NCBI RefSeq assembly: GCF_001428845.1
Contig: NZ_LMIU01000026.1
Coordinates: forward strand, 62,001-126,000
Direction: 5' to 3'
From: Achromobacter sp. Root83
GTDB lineage: Bacteria; Pseudomonadota; Gammaproteobacteria; Burkholderiales; Burkholderiaceae_B
Length of the DNA stretch: 64,000 nucleotides
Each line of letters opens with the position of its first letter. The first letter of the stretch is position 1. This document shows, piece after piece, positions 33,153 to 41,067 of the stretch. The translations under genes and the position numbers were made by a program. The notes under the pieces are model-generated. The model ran no database searches. It had not been told where the DNA came from and saw nothing but the letters and a program-made list of their open reading frames with translations.

Positions 33153-33234
33153 CCGCGCTTTCGTGGGCTGCGCCCGCCTGCCCCGTGCAGTGCAATGCAG
33201 ATCGGCTGACATTGCTGCACGCAAGGAGCCAACT

Positions 33235-33882
33235 ATGAGTCGTGTTGTCCTGGGCGATTGCCTGTCCGTTCTTCCCACCTTGCCCGATCGCTGCGTCGAT
33301 TTGGTTCTGACCGATCCGCCATACCTCGTCAACTACGTGGACCGCTCCGGCCGGAGCATCGCCAACGATCGTACCGACGAATGGCTGGCGCCGGCGTTCG
33401 CACAGATGTTCCGCGTCCTTCGCGATGACGCCTTCTGCATTTCGTTCTACGGCTGGAATCGGGTAGACCGATTCTTTGCCGCCTGGCGCGCGGCCGGCTT
33501 TCGCGTCGTCGGCCACCTGGTCTTTGCGAAGCAATACCAATCCAAAGCGCGATTTCTGGCGTATCAGCACGAGTCGGCCTACTTGCTGGCCAAGGGCCAG
33601 CCGGCGCTGCCGGCCGAGCCCTTGCCGGACGTCATGCCATGGAAGTACAGCGGCAACCGCCACCATCCGACGCAAAAGCCCGTCGAATGCCTGGCGCCGC
33701 TGATCGAATCTTTCAGCCGGCCGCGGGACATTGTGCTGGATCCCTTCGCCGGCTCGGGTTCGACGTGCGTGGCCGCCCGCCAGGTCGGCCGGCGCTTCTA
33801 CGGCATCGAAATGGACCCGAAATATCACGCAGCCGCAACGCAGCGCTTGCAGCTCGCCCGCCAAGAAAGGATCGCAGCATGA
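33235..33882 (+). CDS. DNA (adenine/cytosine-N4) methyltransferase
   Basis: A 215-residue beta-class amino-methyltransferase. Catalytic motif IV comes first as LTDPPYLVNY; the SAM motif DPFAGSGSTCVAARQVGRRF follows near the C terminus. AAGGAG precedes the ATG. It is a solitary enzyme with no restriction partner, as often found in plasmid leading regions, where it would modify the incoming element. The recognition sequence cannot be told. Its stop overlaps the next start (ATGA). Confidence 0.92.
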   Translation: MSRVVLGDCLSVLPTLPDRCVDLVLTDPPYLVNYVDRSGRSIANDRTDEWLAPAFAQMFRVLRDDAFCISFYGWNRVDRFFAAWRAAGFRVVGHLVFAKQYQSKARFLAYQHESAYLLAKGQPALPAEPLPDVMPWKYSGNRHHPTQKPVECLAPLIESFSRPRDIVLDPFAGSGSTCVAARQVGRRFYGIEMDPKYHAAATQRLQLARQERIAA

Positions 33883-34133
33883 GCCGGGACGAAAATGCAA
33901 TGACGGGTGGCCTGGTCGCATTCTTGCAGGGCTACGGAAACCACGACTTGGACGGCCTGGCGGCGATCGCCCGATACAGCGCCTGGCCGGCGCTGGCCGC
34001 CCGCGAGAACGAGCGGCGCATGGCGCGAATTATCGAATCCTTGCCGCTCGATGAGGTGCAGGCCATTGCCCGGTCGGAAATCGACCTCAACCAGCTCGCC
34101 CGCCAGGTGCTGGCGGATTTGGACACGGAGTGA
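33879..34133 (+). CDS. Hypothetical protein in methyltransferase operon
   Basis: An 84-residue acidic helical protein MSRDENAMTGGLVAFLQGYG..., with the ATG overlapping the methyltransferase stop. No family recognised. The repeated Leu/Ala pattern (DGLAAIARYSAWPALAAREN) suggests a small helical bundle. Confidence 0.6.
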   Translation: MSRDENAMTGGLVAFLQGYGNHDLDGLAAIARYSAWPALAARENERRMARIIESLPLDEVQAIARSEIDLNQLARQVLADLDTE

Positions 34134-34137
34134 GTCC

Positions 34138-34332
34138 ATGGCCATGGTAGAACTCGCCATGGCGGCTCCCGCCGCCATCGCGGACATCGCGCGCCGCGTT
34201 TTGAACCTGGAGACGCTGGATTGCCGAGGCCGCGCCCAGCTCGTCTATCACGAACTGTTCGTAGGCCAGTTGCGCGAGGCGCTGGAGGCCGCGTACCTGG
34301 CCGGCATGGTGGACCACTATCGCCGGGAATAG
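34138..34332 (+). CDS. Small hypothetical protein
   Basis: A 64-residue helical protein MAMVELAMAAPAAIADIARR... beginning 4 bp after the previous stop, so it is the third gene of the methyltransferase unit. No known domain. Confidence 0.55.
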   Translation: MAMVELAMAAPAAIADIARRVLNLETLDCRGRAQLVYHELFVGQLREALEAAYLAGMVDHYRRE

Positions 34333-34396
34333 GAAGATCGGCGCCGGCCTGCCGGCCGGCGCAGCTTTCCTGTCGGCGGCGAGACCGCGCGCATGT

Positions 34397-34624
34397 CTAC
34401 CGCTCGTCGGGCCGAGTAGGGCGTTTACACCAGTCTGCAATGACCTGCTTCTGGATCGCACGCCTGGCTGTGGCTTCGTTCACAAAGGTCTTATACGGGC
34501 CGCCGATGTGCGACCAGGGTCCGGTGGCCGAATACCGCACCTCGGCCGTGACCCCATTTCCGTCAGGAGCTGGTAGCGTGCGGTACGCCGCTCGGACGCC
34601 GTTGATGACGATGGTGCCGTCCAA
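34397..34624 (-). CDS. Hypothetical protein
   Basis: A 75-residue protein MDGTIVINGVRAAYRTLPAP... on the opposite strand to its neighbours. It has a compact beta-rich start (TIVINGVRAAYRTL) and basic end. The family is unknown. Coding bias is plausible, but support is only moderate. Confidence 0.45.
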   Translation of the reverse strand: MDGTIVINGVRAAYRTLPAPDGNGVTAEVRYSATGPWSHIGGPYKTFVNEATARRAIQKQVIADWCKRPTRPDER

Positions 34625-34769
34625 ACCGATTCACCTCACTGAAGATATCGGATGCAGGAGAGTCGAGAATGCCACTCCGGTTGCGCTGCGCTACTAGGAA
34701 AAACACGAATCCGCCGTGCCGCAGCTCGTGTTAGATTGCGGGCCTTCCCGACCCACGTACCGTTCCGAG

Positions 34770-35093
34770 ATGGATGAGCCGAAAAAAAGACGCCGTTCCA
34801 AAAAGCAGGCGCCAGAGTTGCATTGCTCGTTCTGCGATAAGTCCCAGTACGAGGTGCGAAAGCTGATCGCCCGAGATGGCGATAACCGGATCACGATCTG
34901 CGATGAGTGCATGGAAATGTGCAACCAGATCATCAACGATCAGTCGTTGGTAGAGACCGAACATCGTCCGAAAGCGCTGTTCGACTACATCGTTCGACAG
35001 CACGAAATCATCGGCCAAGCGACGGATAGGGCAAATAAGGCCATGGGCCTGCTGAACATTTCAATGCCGCCTTCGACGGATTCTCAGCATTAA
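34770..35093 (+). CDS. Stand-alone ClpX-type zinc-binding domain protein
   Basis: A 107-residue protein. [18 protein letters not shown]...[15 protein letters not shown] is the C4 zinc-binding domain found at the N terminus of ClpX, with both CxxC pairs. The ATPase part is absent; instead a short tail of about 45 residues follows. In ClpX this domain dimerises and recruits adaptors and substrates. A free copy could compete for SspB-like adaptors or redirect ClpXP; this is inference. The basic N terminus (KKRRRSKKQ) is unusual. Confidence 0.8.
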   Translation: MDEPKKRRRSKKQAPELHCSFCDKSQYEVRKLIARDGDNRITICDECMEMCNQIINDQSLVETEHRPKALFDYIVRQHEIIGQATDRANKAMGLLNISMPPSTDSQH

Positions 35094-35621
35094 GTCGGTT
35101 GATTTCAGCTCGGTCTGAACGCCTGCGCGGGCCGTTTTCGGACGGAGTGTCCACCCCTGGGCGTGCCCCTACGCCTTCGGCTGCGGGTCGGGCTCTCGCG
35201 CTTCGCGTTGAGCCTGGCCAACCCCGCCAGTCTCACCCCCGGTGGGGCTTCCAGCCGTCCCTCCCTTCGGTCGGCTCACGCCTTCGCGCCTGCCGGCGCT
35301 GCGCGCTGCCGCTTGCGGGCCGCCTTGCGGCCAGCTTGACCCGCGCTGCGCGCGGGTAGGGGCGCTCGGCGCGCGCCTGGCTTTGGTGTCGCCGCCCTGT
35401 CTCTCGCAATGCATCCATTCCCGCGAGCCCCGTCCTAAAACGCCGACCGTACCACTGCGCTCCTCCCTCCAAGGGTCCGGTGCTCACCCGTTCGGTGCTC
35501 GCCTTCGGCTGCGCTCCGCGTGCGGCCTCTGCTCCTGCCCTTTCCAGTCGTCACTACGTGGCCACGGACGGCACGGACAGGCCTCACAGGAACGGATGCG
35601 AATACCGCGGAGGGAAACACC
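35094..35621 (+). other. Long structured non-coding leader
   Basis: About 530 bases without a gene, dense in GC-rich hairpins. GCCCCTAC near 35165 has its complement GTAGGGGC near 35356. GCCGCTTGCGG-GCCGCCTTGCGGCCA and CTTGACC-CGC-CTGC near 35310-35345 echo the family A hairpin leaders at 30451 and 31901. GGAGGGA before 35622 is the ribosome site of the next gene. Confidence 0.55.
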
Positions 35622-36047
35622 ATGAACAACCAAATCCAACAAACCTACGATCGGACGACTTCTTCAGGATCGGGTGACGCACTACCTCTTTCTTTGGGGC
35701 AAACGACCATGACTGACCACGCGGCGCTCAATGCCAACCTTCTGGCCGCAGCTAAAGAGACATTGCGCTGTGCGCAGGCGCGTCAAGATCGGCGCGGCGT
35801 GGATGTGCTCGATAAGTGGATTCTGTCGCAAGAGCATCAAGGCCCCGAGACTTGCAAGGTTCTGTGGTCGCGGGCAATGGACATGGCCTTCAACCTGGGC
35901 GAAGAAGAGTGCGAGGCTGGCCACGAGCAGGCCGATGTGCCCGCACTGCTGCAGGACGTGCCCGTGCTGATCGAGGCATGGCGAGGTGGTTGGAAATTCC
36001 ACAAGAAGTCCACCGGCGAGCTGGTGCTGGCCTCCACCGCGCAGTAA
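35622..36047 (+). CDS. Hypothetical protein
   Basis: A 141-residue protein; an internal ATG at 35709 (MTDHAALNANLLAAAKETLR) may be the true start of the conserved part. LDKWILSQEHQGPETCKVLW and EECEAGHEQADVPALLQDVP are soluble helices. No function is known. It is followed 41 bp later by the glutaredoxin-like gene. Confidence 0.6.
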   Translation: MNNQIQQTYDRTTSSGSGDALPLSLGQTTMTDHAALNANLLAAAKETLRCAQARQDRRGVDVLDKWILSQEHQGPETCKVLWSRAMDMAFNLGEEECEAGHEQADVPALLQDVPVLIEAWRGGWKFHKKSTGELVLASTAQ

Positions 36048-36088
36048 CCACCGCGATAAACCAACCGCCCAACGAAAGGAGACGCTTC

Positions 36089-36538
36089 ATGAACGCACCC
36101 CAAGAACAGGACACGACCGATATGGCTATCGTCCTTTACACCGTCCTGGGTGGCGCTGAATGCGCCTTGACTAAAGCCGCCTTGGCGCAGCGCGGCCTTC
36201 AATACGCCGAGCGCAGCGCGATGGATTACGCGCCCGCGCTGGCTCGTAAAGGCTATGACTTCGCACCCGTCGTCACCGTCGCCGTTGAAAACGAGTTGAT
36301 CGCCTGGACAGGCCATCGCCCCGACCTCATCGAACTGTTGGCCGACCTGCTGGATACCGGCTTGGTCGATGCGGACGGATTGCGCGAAAGAGACGCGGCA
36401 GAGGAAGCCGTGTTGACCCGGTTTCAGGTGGTGCTCCAACTGCGCGACCACCAAGCAAACGCCCAAGATTTCTTTGCCGAACATGGCGATCAGCCGCTGT
36501 ATCGCGGGCGCGACTTGCTGAACTGGCTTGGCTATTAA
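36089..36538 (+). CDS. Glutaredoxin/NrdH-like protein with altered active site
   Basis: A 149-residue protein. AIVLYTVLGGAECALTKAAL, then FAPVVTVAVENELIAWTGHR and PDLI follow the NrdH glutaredoxin pattern (CxxCxxTKxxL ... PVV ... GFRPD). The usual CxxC reads GAEC, so the nucleophilic first Cys is missing and only the second remains. The C-terminal half (residues 80-149) is an added helical region. AAAGGAG precedes the ATG. Redox catalysis is unlikely in the normal way. Confidence 0.65.
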   Translation: MNAPQEQDTTDMAIVLYTVLGGAECALTKAALAQRGLQYAERSAMDYAPALARKGYDFAPVVTVAVENELIAWTGHRPDLIELLADLLDTGLVDADGLRERDAAEEAVLTRFQVVLQLRDHQANAQDFFAEHGDQPLYRGRDLLNWLGY

Positions 36539-36544
36539 ACGAAA

Positions 36545-36577
36545 AAGCCCCTGATCGGCTGCAACCGATAGGGGCTT
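36545..36577. terminator. Hairpin terminator, mainly for minus-strand transcripts
   Basis: AAGCCCCT-g-ATCGG pairs with CCGAT-AGGGGCTT around CTGCAA. On the minus strand the stem is followed by five T. It lies 7 bp after the glutaredoxin-like gene. Confidence 0.55.
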
Positions 36578-36611
36578 GCACCTCGACCCACCCGTCAAAA
36601 GGAGAACCGTG

Positions 36612-36761
36612 ATGAACCACGACTTTATCAGATTGGCAAACGACATGCGCCGCGCCCACTTGCTGGGCCTGGGCTTTCGCATCCCCGCGATGACGATGCG
36701 CCAGCTTACCGCCCTCATCGCCGCGCTCGATGCGCCCGAAATTCCCGCGCAACTGCACTGA
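36612..36761 (+). CDS. Small hypothetical protein
   Basis: A 49-residue protein MNHDFIRLANDMRRAHLLGL..., with AAAAGGAGA upstream of the ATG. It directly precedes the large ParB-like gene and may be cotranscribed with it. Unknown family. Confidence 0.5.
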   Translation: MNHDFIRLANDMRRAHLLGLGFRIPAMTMRQLTALIAALDAPEIPAQLH

Positions 36762-36785
36762 TCTCGATATCGACCTGGAGCATTT

Positions 36786-38774
36786 TTGATGAAACTTGAT
36801 TCCCACGAACTCGCCTCCGTCCACGCCGCAGCCACGCGCATGGAAATCCCGCATTCGCAATTGCGCCTCAGTGAGGCGTATCAGGCCCGTGGCCTGGAAG
36901 ACCGCAAGCAGGACCCCGAGATTCTCGAACTGAAAGCCACCATCCAGGCGATGGGCGGGTTGCTGCAAAACCTCGTTGTGGTTGCAGCGCCGGACGGTTC
37001 CTATGAAGTGTGCGCGGGCGGGCGGCGCTGGACGGCCCTGGGCCTGCTGATCGCGGACGGTGTTTTCCCCGCAGACTACCCGGTCCCTTGCCTCATCATT
37101 CCAGGCGAGTTTGCCTACCACGCGAGCTTGATCGAGAACATCGGGCGCAAGGCGATGCACCCGGCAGACGTGTATGCGGGATATGCGCGGCTGCGTGCCG
37201 AAAACTGGACGGTTGCGGCCATCGCCGCCGCGCATGGCGCGTCCGAACCGGCGGTCAAGAAGCTGCTGGCGCTGGGCAGCGTGTCGCCCACGCTCATGCA
37301 GTTGTTCCGCGACGGCAAAATCAAGATGGACGAAATGCAGGCGCTGGCCTCCGTCTCTGACCATGCCCGCCAGGAGGCGGCATGGAAGGCTTCGGCGAGC
37401 CAACCCTGGAACCGGGACTACCACATCCGCCAGTTGCTGGCCGAAACCGAAATGCGCGGCGATTCGCCCGTGGCGCGGTACGTGACCGTCGCCGCATACG
37501 AGAAGGCGGGCGGCGAGGTTCGCCGCGACCTCTTCGAGAACGACGCCTATCTGACCGACCCGGAGAAGGTGCGCAGCATGGCCGATGCCAAGATGCAGCG
37601 ATCCAAGCTGTTCAAGGCGGTGCAGGCCGAAGGCTGGTTGTGGGTGGAGTGCCGCGTGTCGTTCGAGTACGCCGACAAAAAGTCCTTCGGCGAGATTCAG
37701 CGCGTCCTTCGGGAGCCCAGCAAGGCCCAGGCCAAGCAGATCGACGGACTGCAAAAGAAGATCGAAACGGCGCGGACAAAGCTGGCTGCATTGCAAGAGG
37801 CCGAAGGCCAGGAGGCGGCCGACCTGGACAAAATTCGGGGCTTGATTCGCGGCTATGAAGGGCAGATTCGTGAAATTCGGGCCGAGCTTTACGACTACCC
37901 GGCCGACTTGAAGGCCCTGTGCGGCGCGATTGTGCACCTGGACTATCAAGGCGACTTGACCGTCACTCGCGGGTTGATCCGCCAGGACGAGCGCGACGCC
38001 GTGTCGCAAGCCACGCGCAGCAACGACGCAGAGGGCCAGACGGTGACGGGCGTGGACTTGCCCCCGGTAAAGACGCGCCCGGTGCATTCCGAAGCCCTGA
38101 CAAATCGCCTGCAAGCCCAACGAGTGATTGCCTTGCAATACGAAGTCATGATGCGCCCGCAATTGGCTCTGTGCTTGCTGGTGGAGCAGATGCTGGGCGA
38201 TATGGACTGGAACCGGCGCAGCGCCAGCGGCGATACGTTCGATTTCTCGGCACGGTCGGCCCAACATGAATTGGCGAACACGGACCCCGATATCAAGGAC
38301 TGCGCGGCCTGGACCGCCGTGCAGGAAATGATTGGGTCGGTCACGAAGGACGTGCCGGAAGATGAAAGCGCCGTCCTGCCCTGGCTCCTGAACCAGTCCC
38401 AGGCCGATGTTCTCGACATGCTGGCCGTGCTGACGAGTCTGACGATCTACCGCCGCCGCAGCAATGCGCACGGCACGGAAACCAAGCACCTCGACCGTTT
38501 GTCGGGCCTCGTTGATCTCGACATGAGCAAGTGGTGGAAGCCGACCCCGCAGGCTTACCTTGCCCAAGTGTCCAAGGACCGCATCGCGGCAGTGGTCACA
38601 GAGGCGGTCGATGCCGAGCAGGCGAAGCCGTTGCTGGGAATGAAGAAGGCCCAGGCCGCAGCCGCAGCCGAGCAATTGCTCGAAGGGAAGGGCTGGGTGC
38701 CTGAACTGATGCGCGTCCAACCCCCTCAGGTCGCAATGGCCGTGGAACACCCGATGGGAGAAATGGAGGAATAA
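36786..38774 (+). CDS. Large ParB/Srx-domain plasmid protein
   Basis: A 662-residue protein. An N-terminal ParB-like nuclease/Srx fold (LQNLVVVAAPDGSYEVCAGG, then RRWTALGLLIADG and LIENIGRKAMHPADVYAGYA) is followed by a KorB/ParB-type HTH (WTVAAIAAAHGASEPAVKKL). A long C-terminal part has a coiled coil (QIDGLQKKIETARTKLAALQ) and a helical domain. Such long ParB-like proteins occur on plasmids and islands without an adjacent ParA. Here no ParA lies beside it. Role may be nucleoid occlusion-like DNA binding or plasmid stability rather than classical partition. The 11-bp array at 39927 is a candidate target. Confidence 0.82.
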   Translation: MMKLDSHELASVHAAATRMEIPHSQLRLSEAYQARGLEDRKQDPEILELKATIQAMGGLLQNLVVVAAPDGSYEVCAGGRRWTALGLLIADGVFPADYPVPCLIIPGEFAYHASLIENIGRKAMHPADVYAGYARLRAENWTVAAIAAAHGASEPAVKKLLALGSVSPTLMQLFRDGKIKMDEMQALASVSDHARQEAAWKASASQPWNRDYHIRQLLAETEMRGDSPVARYVTVAAYEKAGGEVRRDLFENDAYLTDPEKVRSMADAKMQRSKLFKAVQAEGWLWVECRVSFEYADKKSFGEIQRVLREPSKAQAKQIDGLQKKIETARTKLAALQEAEGQEAADLDKIRGLIRGYEGQIREIRAELYDYPADLKALCGAIVHLDYQGDLTVTRGLIRQDERDAVSQATRSNDAEGQTVTGVDLPPVKTRPVHSEALTNRLQAQRVIALQYEVMMRPQLALCLLVEQMLGDMDWNRRSASGDTFDFSARSAQHELANTDPDIKDCAAWTAVQEMIGSVTKDVPEDESAVLPWLLNQSQADVLDMLAVLTSLTIYRRRSNAHGTETKHLDRLSGLVDLDMSKWWKPTPQAYLAQVSKDRIAAVVTEAVDAEQAKPLLGMKKAQAAAAAEQLLEGKGWVPELMRVQPPQVAMAVEHPMGEMEE

Positions 38775-38833
38775 GGACATGCCCGGGGGGCTCCCCCCGG
38801 GGTTGCGCCGGGCGGGTACAACGCAAGCAGCGA

Positions 38834-38890
38834 AAATGACTATTCAAGCTAGTCATTTGCTGTTAAAATGACCATATGCAATGACCATTT
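38834..38890. promoter_or_regulatory. Operator region of the Phd-PIN toxin-antitoxin pair
   Basis: AAATGACTA (38834-38842) and TAGTCATTT (38850-38858) form a perfect 9-bp inverted repeat. Two further ATGACCAT words follow at 38868 and 38881. Phd-family antitoxins bind such sites to autoregulate. Confidence 0.65.
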
Positions 38891-38901
38891 TAGGGGGCAC
38901 C

Positions 38902-39141
38902 ATGCACAGCCAGCAAGTTTCCAAGACCGAGTTCAAAGCGCGTGCGCTTGAGCTTTTTCGGCAAGTCGAAGCGACCGGGGAGTCCATTGTCGTGACCGAC
39001 CACGGTAAGCCCGCACTTGAAATCCGCCCCTATCGGGCAGTGGCCAAGCGCAATCCGTTGGATGTGCTGCGCGGCTCCGTCCTGCGGTTTGACGATCCCT
39101 TGTCGCCGGTCGGCGAAGATGAGTGGGAGGCCGCGCAATGA
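38902..39141 (+). CDS. Phd/YefM-family antitoxin
   Basis: A 79-residue protein MHSQQVSKTEFKARALELFR, then ESIVVTDHGKPALEIRPYRA, the standard Phd N-terminal DNA-binding fold. The C-terminal acidic tail (DPLSPVGEDEWEAAQ) should wrap the toxin. AGGGGG precedes the ATG, which is chosen over 38881 because it lies next to this site. It overlaps the toxin start by 4 bp. Confidence 0.9.
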   Translation: MHSQQVSKTEFKARALELFRQVEATGESIVVTDHGKPALEIRPYRAVAKRNPLDVLRGSVLRFDDPLSPVGEDEWEAAQ

Positions 39142-39533
39142 TCGTGCTGGACACCCATGCGCTGGTGTGGTGGGCGGCTGGGGATGCGCAGTTGAGCCGT
39201 GCCGCACGCGAGGCCATTGAGGCTGAGGGGCAGGATGGACAAATTATGGTTTCGGCCATTAGCGCGTGGGAGGTGGCGATGTTGGCCAAGGCCGGACGTC
39301 TGGCTTTGACCATGGATGCAGAGGCGTGGCTGGATACGGTTGCCCAAGTTCCTGCAATTCGGTTCGTTCCAGTGGATGTGCGCATTTCTGTTCAGTCCGT
39401 GGACCTGCCCGGGGAATTCCACAAGGACCCGGCTGACCGCATCATCGTGGCCACGGCGCGGCATCATTCGGTGCCTCTGGTATCTGCTGACTTGAAGATT
39501 CGCGATTACCCCCACGTTCAGACCATCTGGTGA
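39138..39533 (+). CDS. PIN-domain (VapC-like) toxin
   Basis: A 131-residue protein with MIVLDTHALVWWAAGD (Asp5), SAISAWEVAML (catalytic Glu), and DPADRIIVATARHHSVPLVS followed by AD (two metal-binding Asp). It is a ribonuclease likely cutting tRNA or rRNA when freed. ATGA overlap with the antitoxin ensures coupled translation. The pair should stabilise the element by post-segregational killing. Confidence 0.92.
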   Translation: MIVLDTHALVWWAAGDAQLSRAAREAIEAEGQDGQIMVSAISAWEVAMLAKAGRLALTMDAEAWLDTVAQVPAIRFVPVDVRISVQSVDLPGEFHKDPADRIIVATARHHSVPLVSADLKIRDYPHVQTIW

Positions 39534-39548
39534 TGTAAACCATCTCCC

Positions 39549-39586
39549 AAAGCAAAAGGGCCGCCCTAGGGGCGGCCCTTTGCTTT
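39549..39586. terminator. Strong bidirectional terminator
   Basis: AAAGGGCCGCCC-TAG-GGGCGGCCCTTT, extended by AAGC/GCTT outside with one bulged A, gives about 17 paired bases and a T-rich end on both strands. It follows the toxin stop by 16 bp. Confidence 0.88.
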
Positions 39587-39926
39587 GGGTGCACGGCGTC
39601 TTGGGTCGGGGCGTCCAGTCCCACCGGCTGCGCCGGCGGGGCCGTCCTTCGGACTTCGTGAGCGTCCCCCGGACGCTCACAGGTGCCCTTAAGGCCCCCG
39701 CCGCCAGGGCGGCGGCGGTTCCCTTAAAGCCACCACACACTACGCACCCTCCGGGTGCGGTCATCTCTTTGATTTTTTTGGGTTTTCCTTGCGCAGAGTT
39801 GTTTTCTTTTGTCCGACAACAAACCGCGCTAAAGCGCCAGAGGCCACGCGGGCAGCGGGTTTGCCCGGAATGCAGCCGTATACATTCCGCCGATTCCTGA
39901 CATTCGCGTCGTCGGGCGCTGGGTGA
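39587..39926. other. Gene-free region before the 11-bp array
   Basis: About 340 bases. It holds GTGAGCGTCC-CC-GGACGCTCAC (a 10-bp perfect hairpin), GCCGCC-AGG-GCGGCGG and a T-rich tract near 39770-39790. This mix of hairpins, an AT-rich tract and adjacent iterated repeats looks origin- or centromere-like. No gene is seen. Confidence 0.45.
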
Positions 39927-40036
39927 TGAGACAACTATGAGACATGTGTGAGACACGTATGAGACAACTATGGGACATGTGTGAGACATCAATTAGACAC
40001 ACATGAGACCACAGTGGGACAACAGTGAGACAAAGT
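39927..40036. repeat. Ten tandem 11-bp phased repeats (TGAGACAnnnn)
   Basis: The heptamer TGAGACA starts at 39927, 39938, 39949, 39960, 39971, 39982, 39993, 40004, 40015 and 40026. Spacing is exactly 11 bp with no gap. Six copies are identical; the others are TGGGACA (twice), TTAGACA and TGAGACC. The four spacer bases vary (ACTA, TGTG, CGTA and others). One heptamer per helical turn suggests a protein filament site such as ParR-parC or StbA-stbDR arrays, or replication iterons. No protein is encoded here. Confidence 0.9.
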
Positions 40037-40349
40037 ACGCCCCAGGCGACAATCTCAGCATGAAATCGACTTGTGCCGCGCCATTTCTTGCGCATGACCG
40101 TGCTTCAGTGTCAGGGCCGCTGCCGGTCGGCCGATTGTCCGAACCTAGTCGCACCAGGAAACGTGACATTTCGGGCAGGCGGTCATGCCTGTGGCGTCGG
40201 ATCTGTCCTACGGGCAGTTTTCGACTAGGAACCGCGAGCTGCCCTTGTCGACTGGCCGATGACGACCCAGAACAGTCTTTCGACAAAGCGGAAAGCGGTC
40301 ACTCCTCGGGCGCATCGCCCCCATCGCTCAGAAGGCCCCGAGCGTCGTA

Positions 40350-40877
40350 TCAGCCTCGTTTTGCCGGCACGCTGAAGTTGCCAGAGGGGCAGATCTGGTT
40401 CGTTTGCGCAACAGAAACTGTGATTTTTGGCTCATCCACAGAGGCGACGTCAACAATATGATTTAGACAAAGGGCGGCCCAATGCCTGTATGGGCCGGGA
40501 TGTTCGGCACAAGCCCACGAAGCTCGATTGAGATATTCCAGGTAGGTCGACGACTGATATTCAACGAAGAGACGACCGATGCCAATGGAAGTCTTCGGCT
40601 CCGGCAACGCGAAGCTTTCATTAAGAACGGAATAGCCGACGTAGCTATGCCACGTGATGTCAAAGATACGGCAACCGATGCAATGCTCGATCGATTTCGC
40701 CTGAGCGAGAATCGCCTTCACGGGTTCAAGTGGTTCTGCATCAAGGATCGCCGTCGGTACCGAACCGCCATCCGTAGCCTCAAGCACCCGCATTGCCAGC
40801 TGATTTTCCGCCGGTTCAAACAGCTTATCGAGATAGAGGTATTTGCAGTCGGCAAAAATATCGGTCAAGTGTGGCAT
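40350..40877 (-). CDS. Hypothetical protein
   Basis: A 175-residue protein from MPHLTDIFADCKYLYLDKLF. It is soluble, with several Cys and aromatic residues (SIEHCIGCRIFDITWHSYVG). No family recognised. It is divergent from the DUF1629 gene. Between 40037 and 40349 no other gene is seen. Confidence 0.5.
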   Translation of the reverse strand: MPHLTDIFADCKYLYLDKLFEPAENQLAMRVLEATDGGSVPTAILDAEPLEPVKAILAQAKSIEHCIGCRIFDITWHSYVGYSVLNESFALPEPKTSIGIGRLFVEYQSSTYLEYLNRASWACAEHPGPYRHWAALCLNHIVDVASVDEPKITVSVAQTNQICPSGNFSVPAKRG

Positions 40878-40943
40878 CGGTAGTCGTTCCAACTAGCATT
40901 GGTCGAGGTGATTTTCGTCGATCTTTGGCGACACGTCGAACCA

Positions 40944-40963
40944 CCGCTTCTGGCCGGAAGCGG
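40944..40963. repeat. Dispersed palindromic repeat, copy 2
   Basis: CCGCTTC-TGGCCG-GAAGCGG, perfect 7-bp arms, between the genes at 40877 and 41068. Confidence 0.6.
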
Positions 40964-41067
40964 CCAAGTGAATCAAGTATCACAGGCACCATTTCGACGG
41001 AACTTGTGGCTGCGCTAAAGCCCCGTTAGCATCGGCTCACCTGCATTCCCGTTCTGCGCCCACATCC

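Noticed and set aside
36576-36611. Longer start for the 49-residue gene
   Set aside because: The extension overlaps the preceding terminator hairpin; the ATG at 36612 has its own AAAAGGAGA.
36327-38780. An 817-codon open frame on the minus strand
   Set aside because: It is the antisense of the ParB-like gene and of part of its neighbour; the plus-strand protein has clear ParB motifs and ribosome sites, the minus frame has none.
39927-40036. Array considered as CRISPR
   Set aside because: Repeat unit of 7 bases with 4-base spacers and no cas genes; far too short for CRISPR.
39030-40095. Minus-strand frames with repeated SHMSHSCLI-like peptides
   Set aside because: They are the translation of the 11-bp DNA array; the periodicity is a DNA feature and the frames lack starts with ribosome sites.
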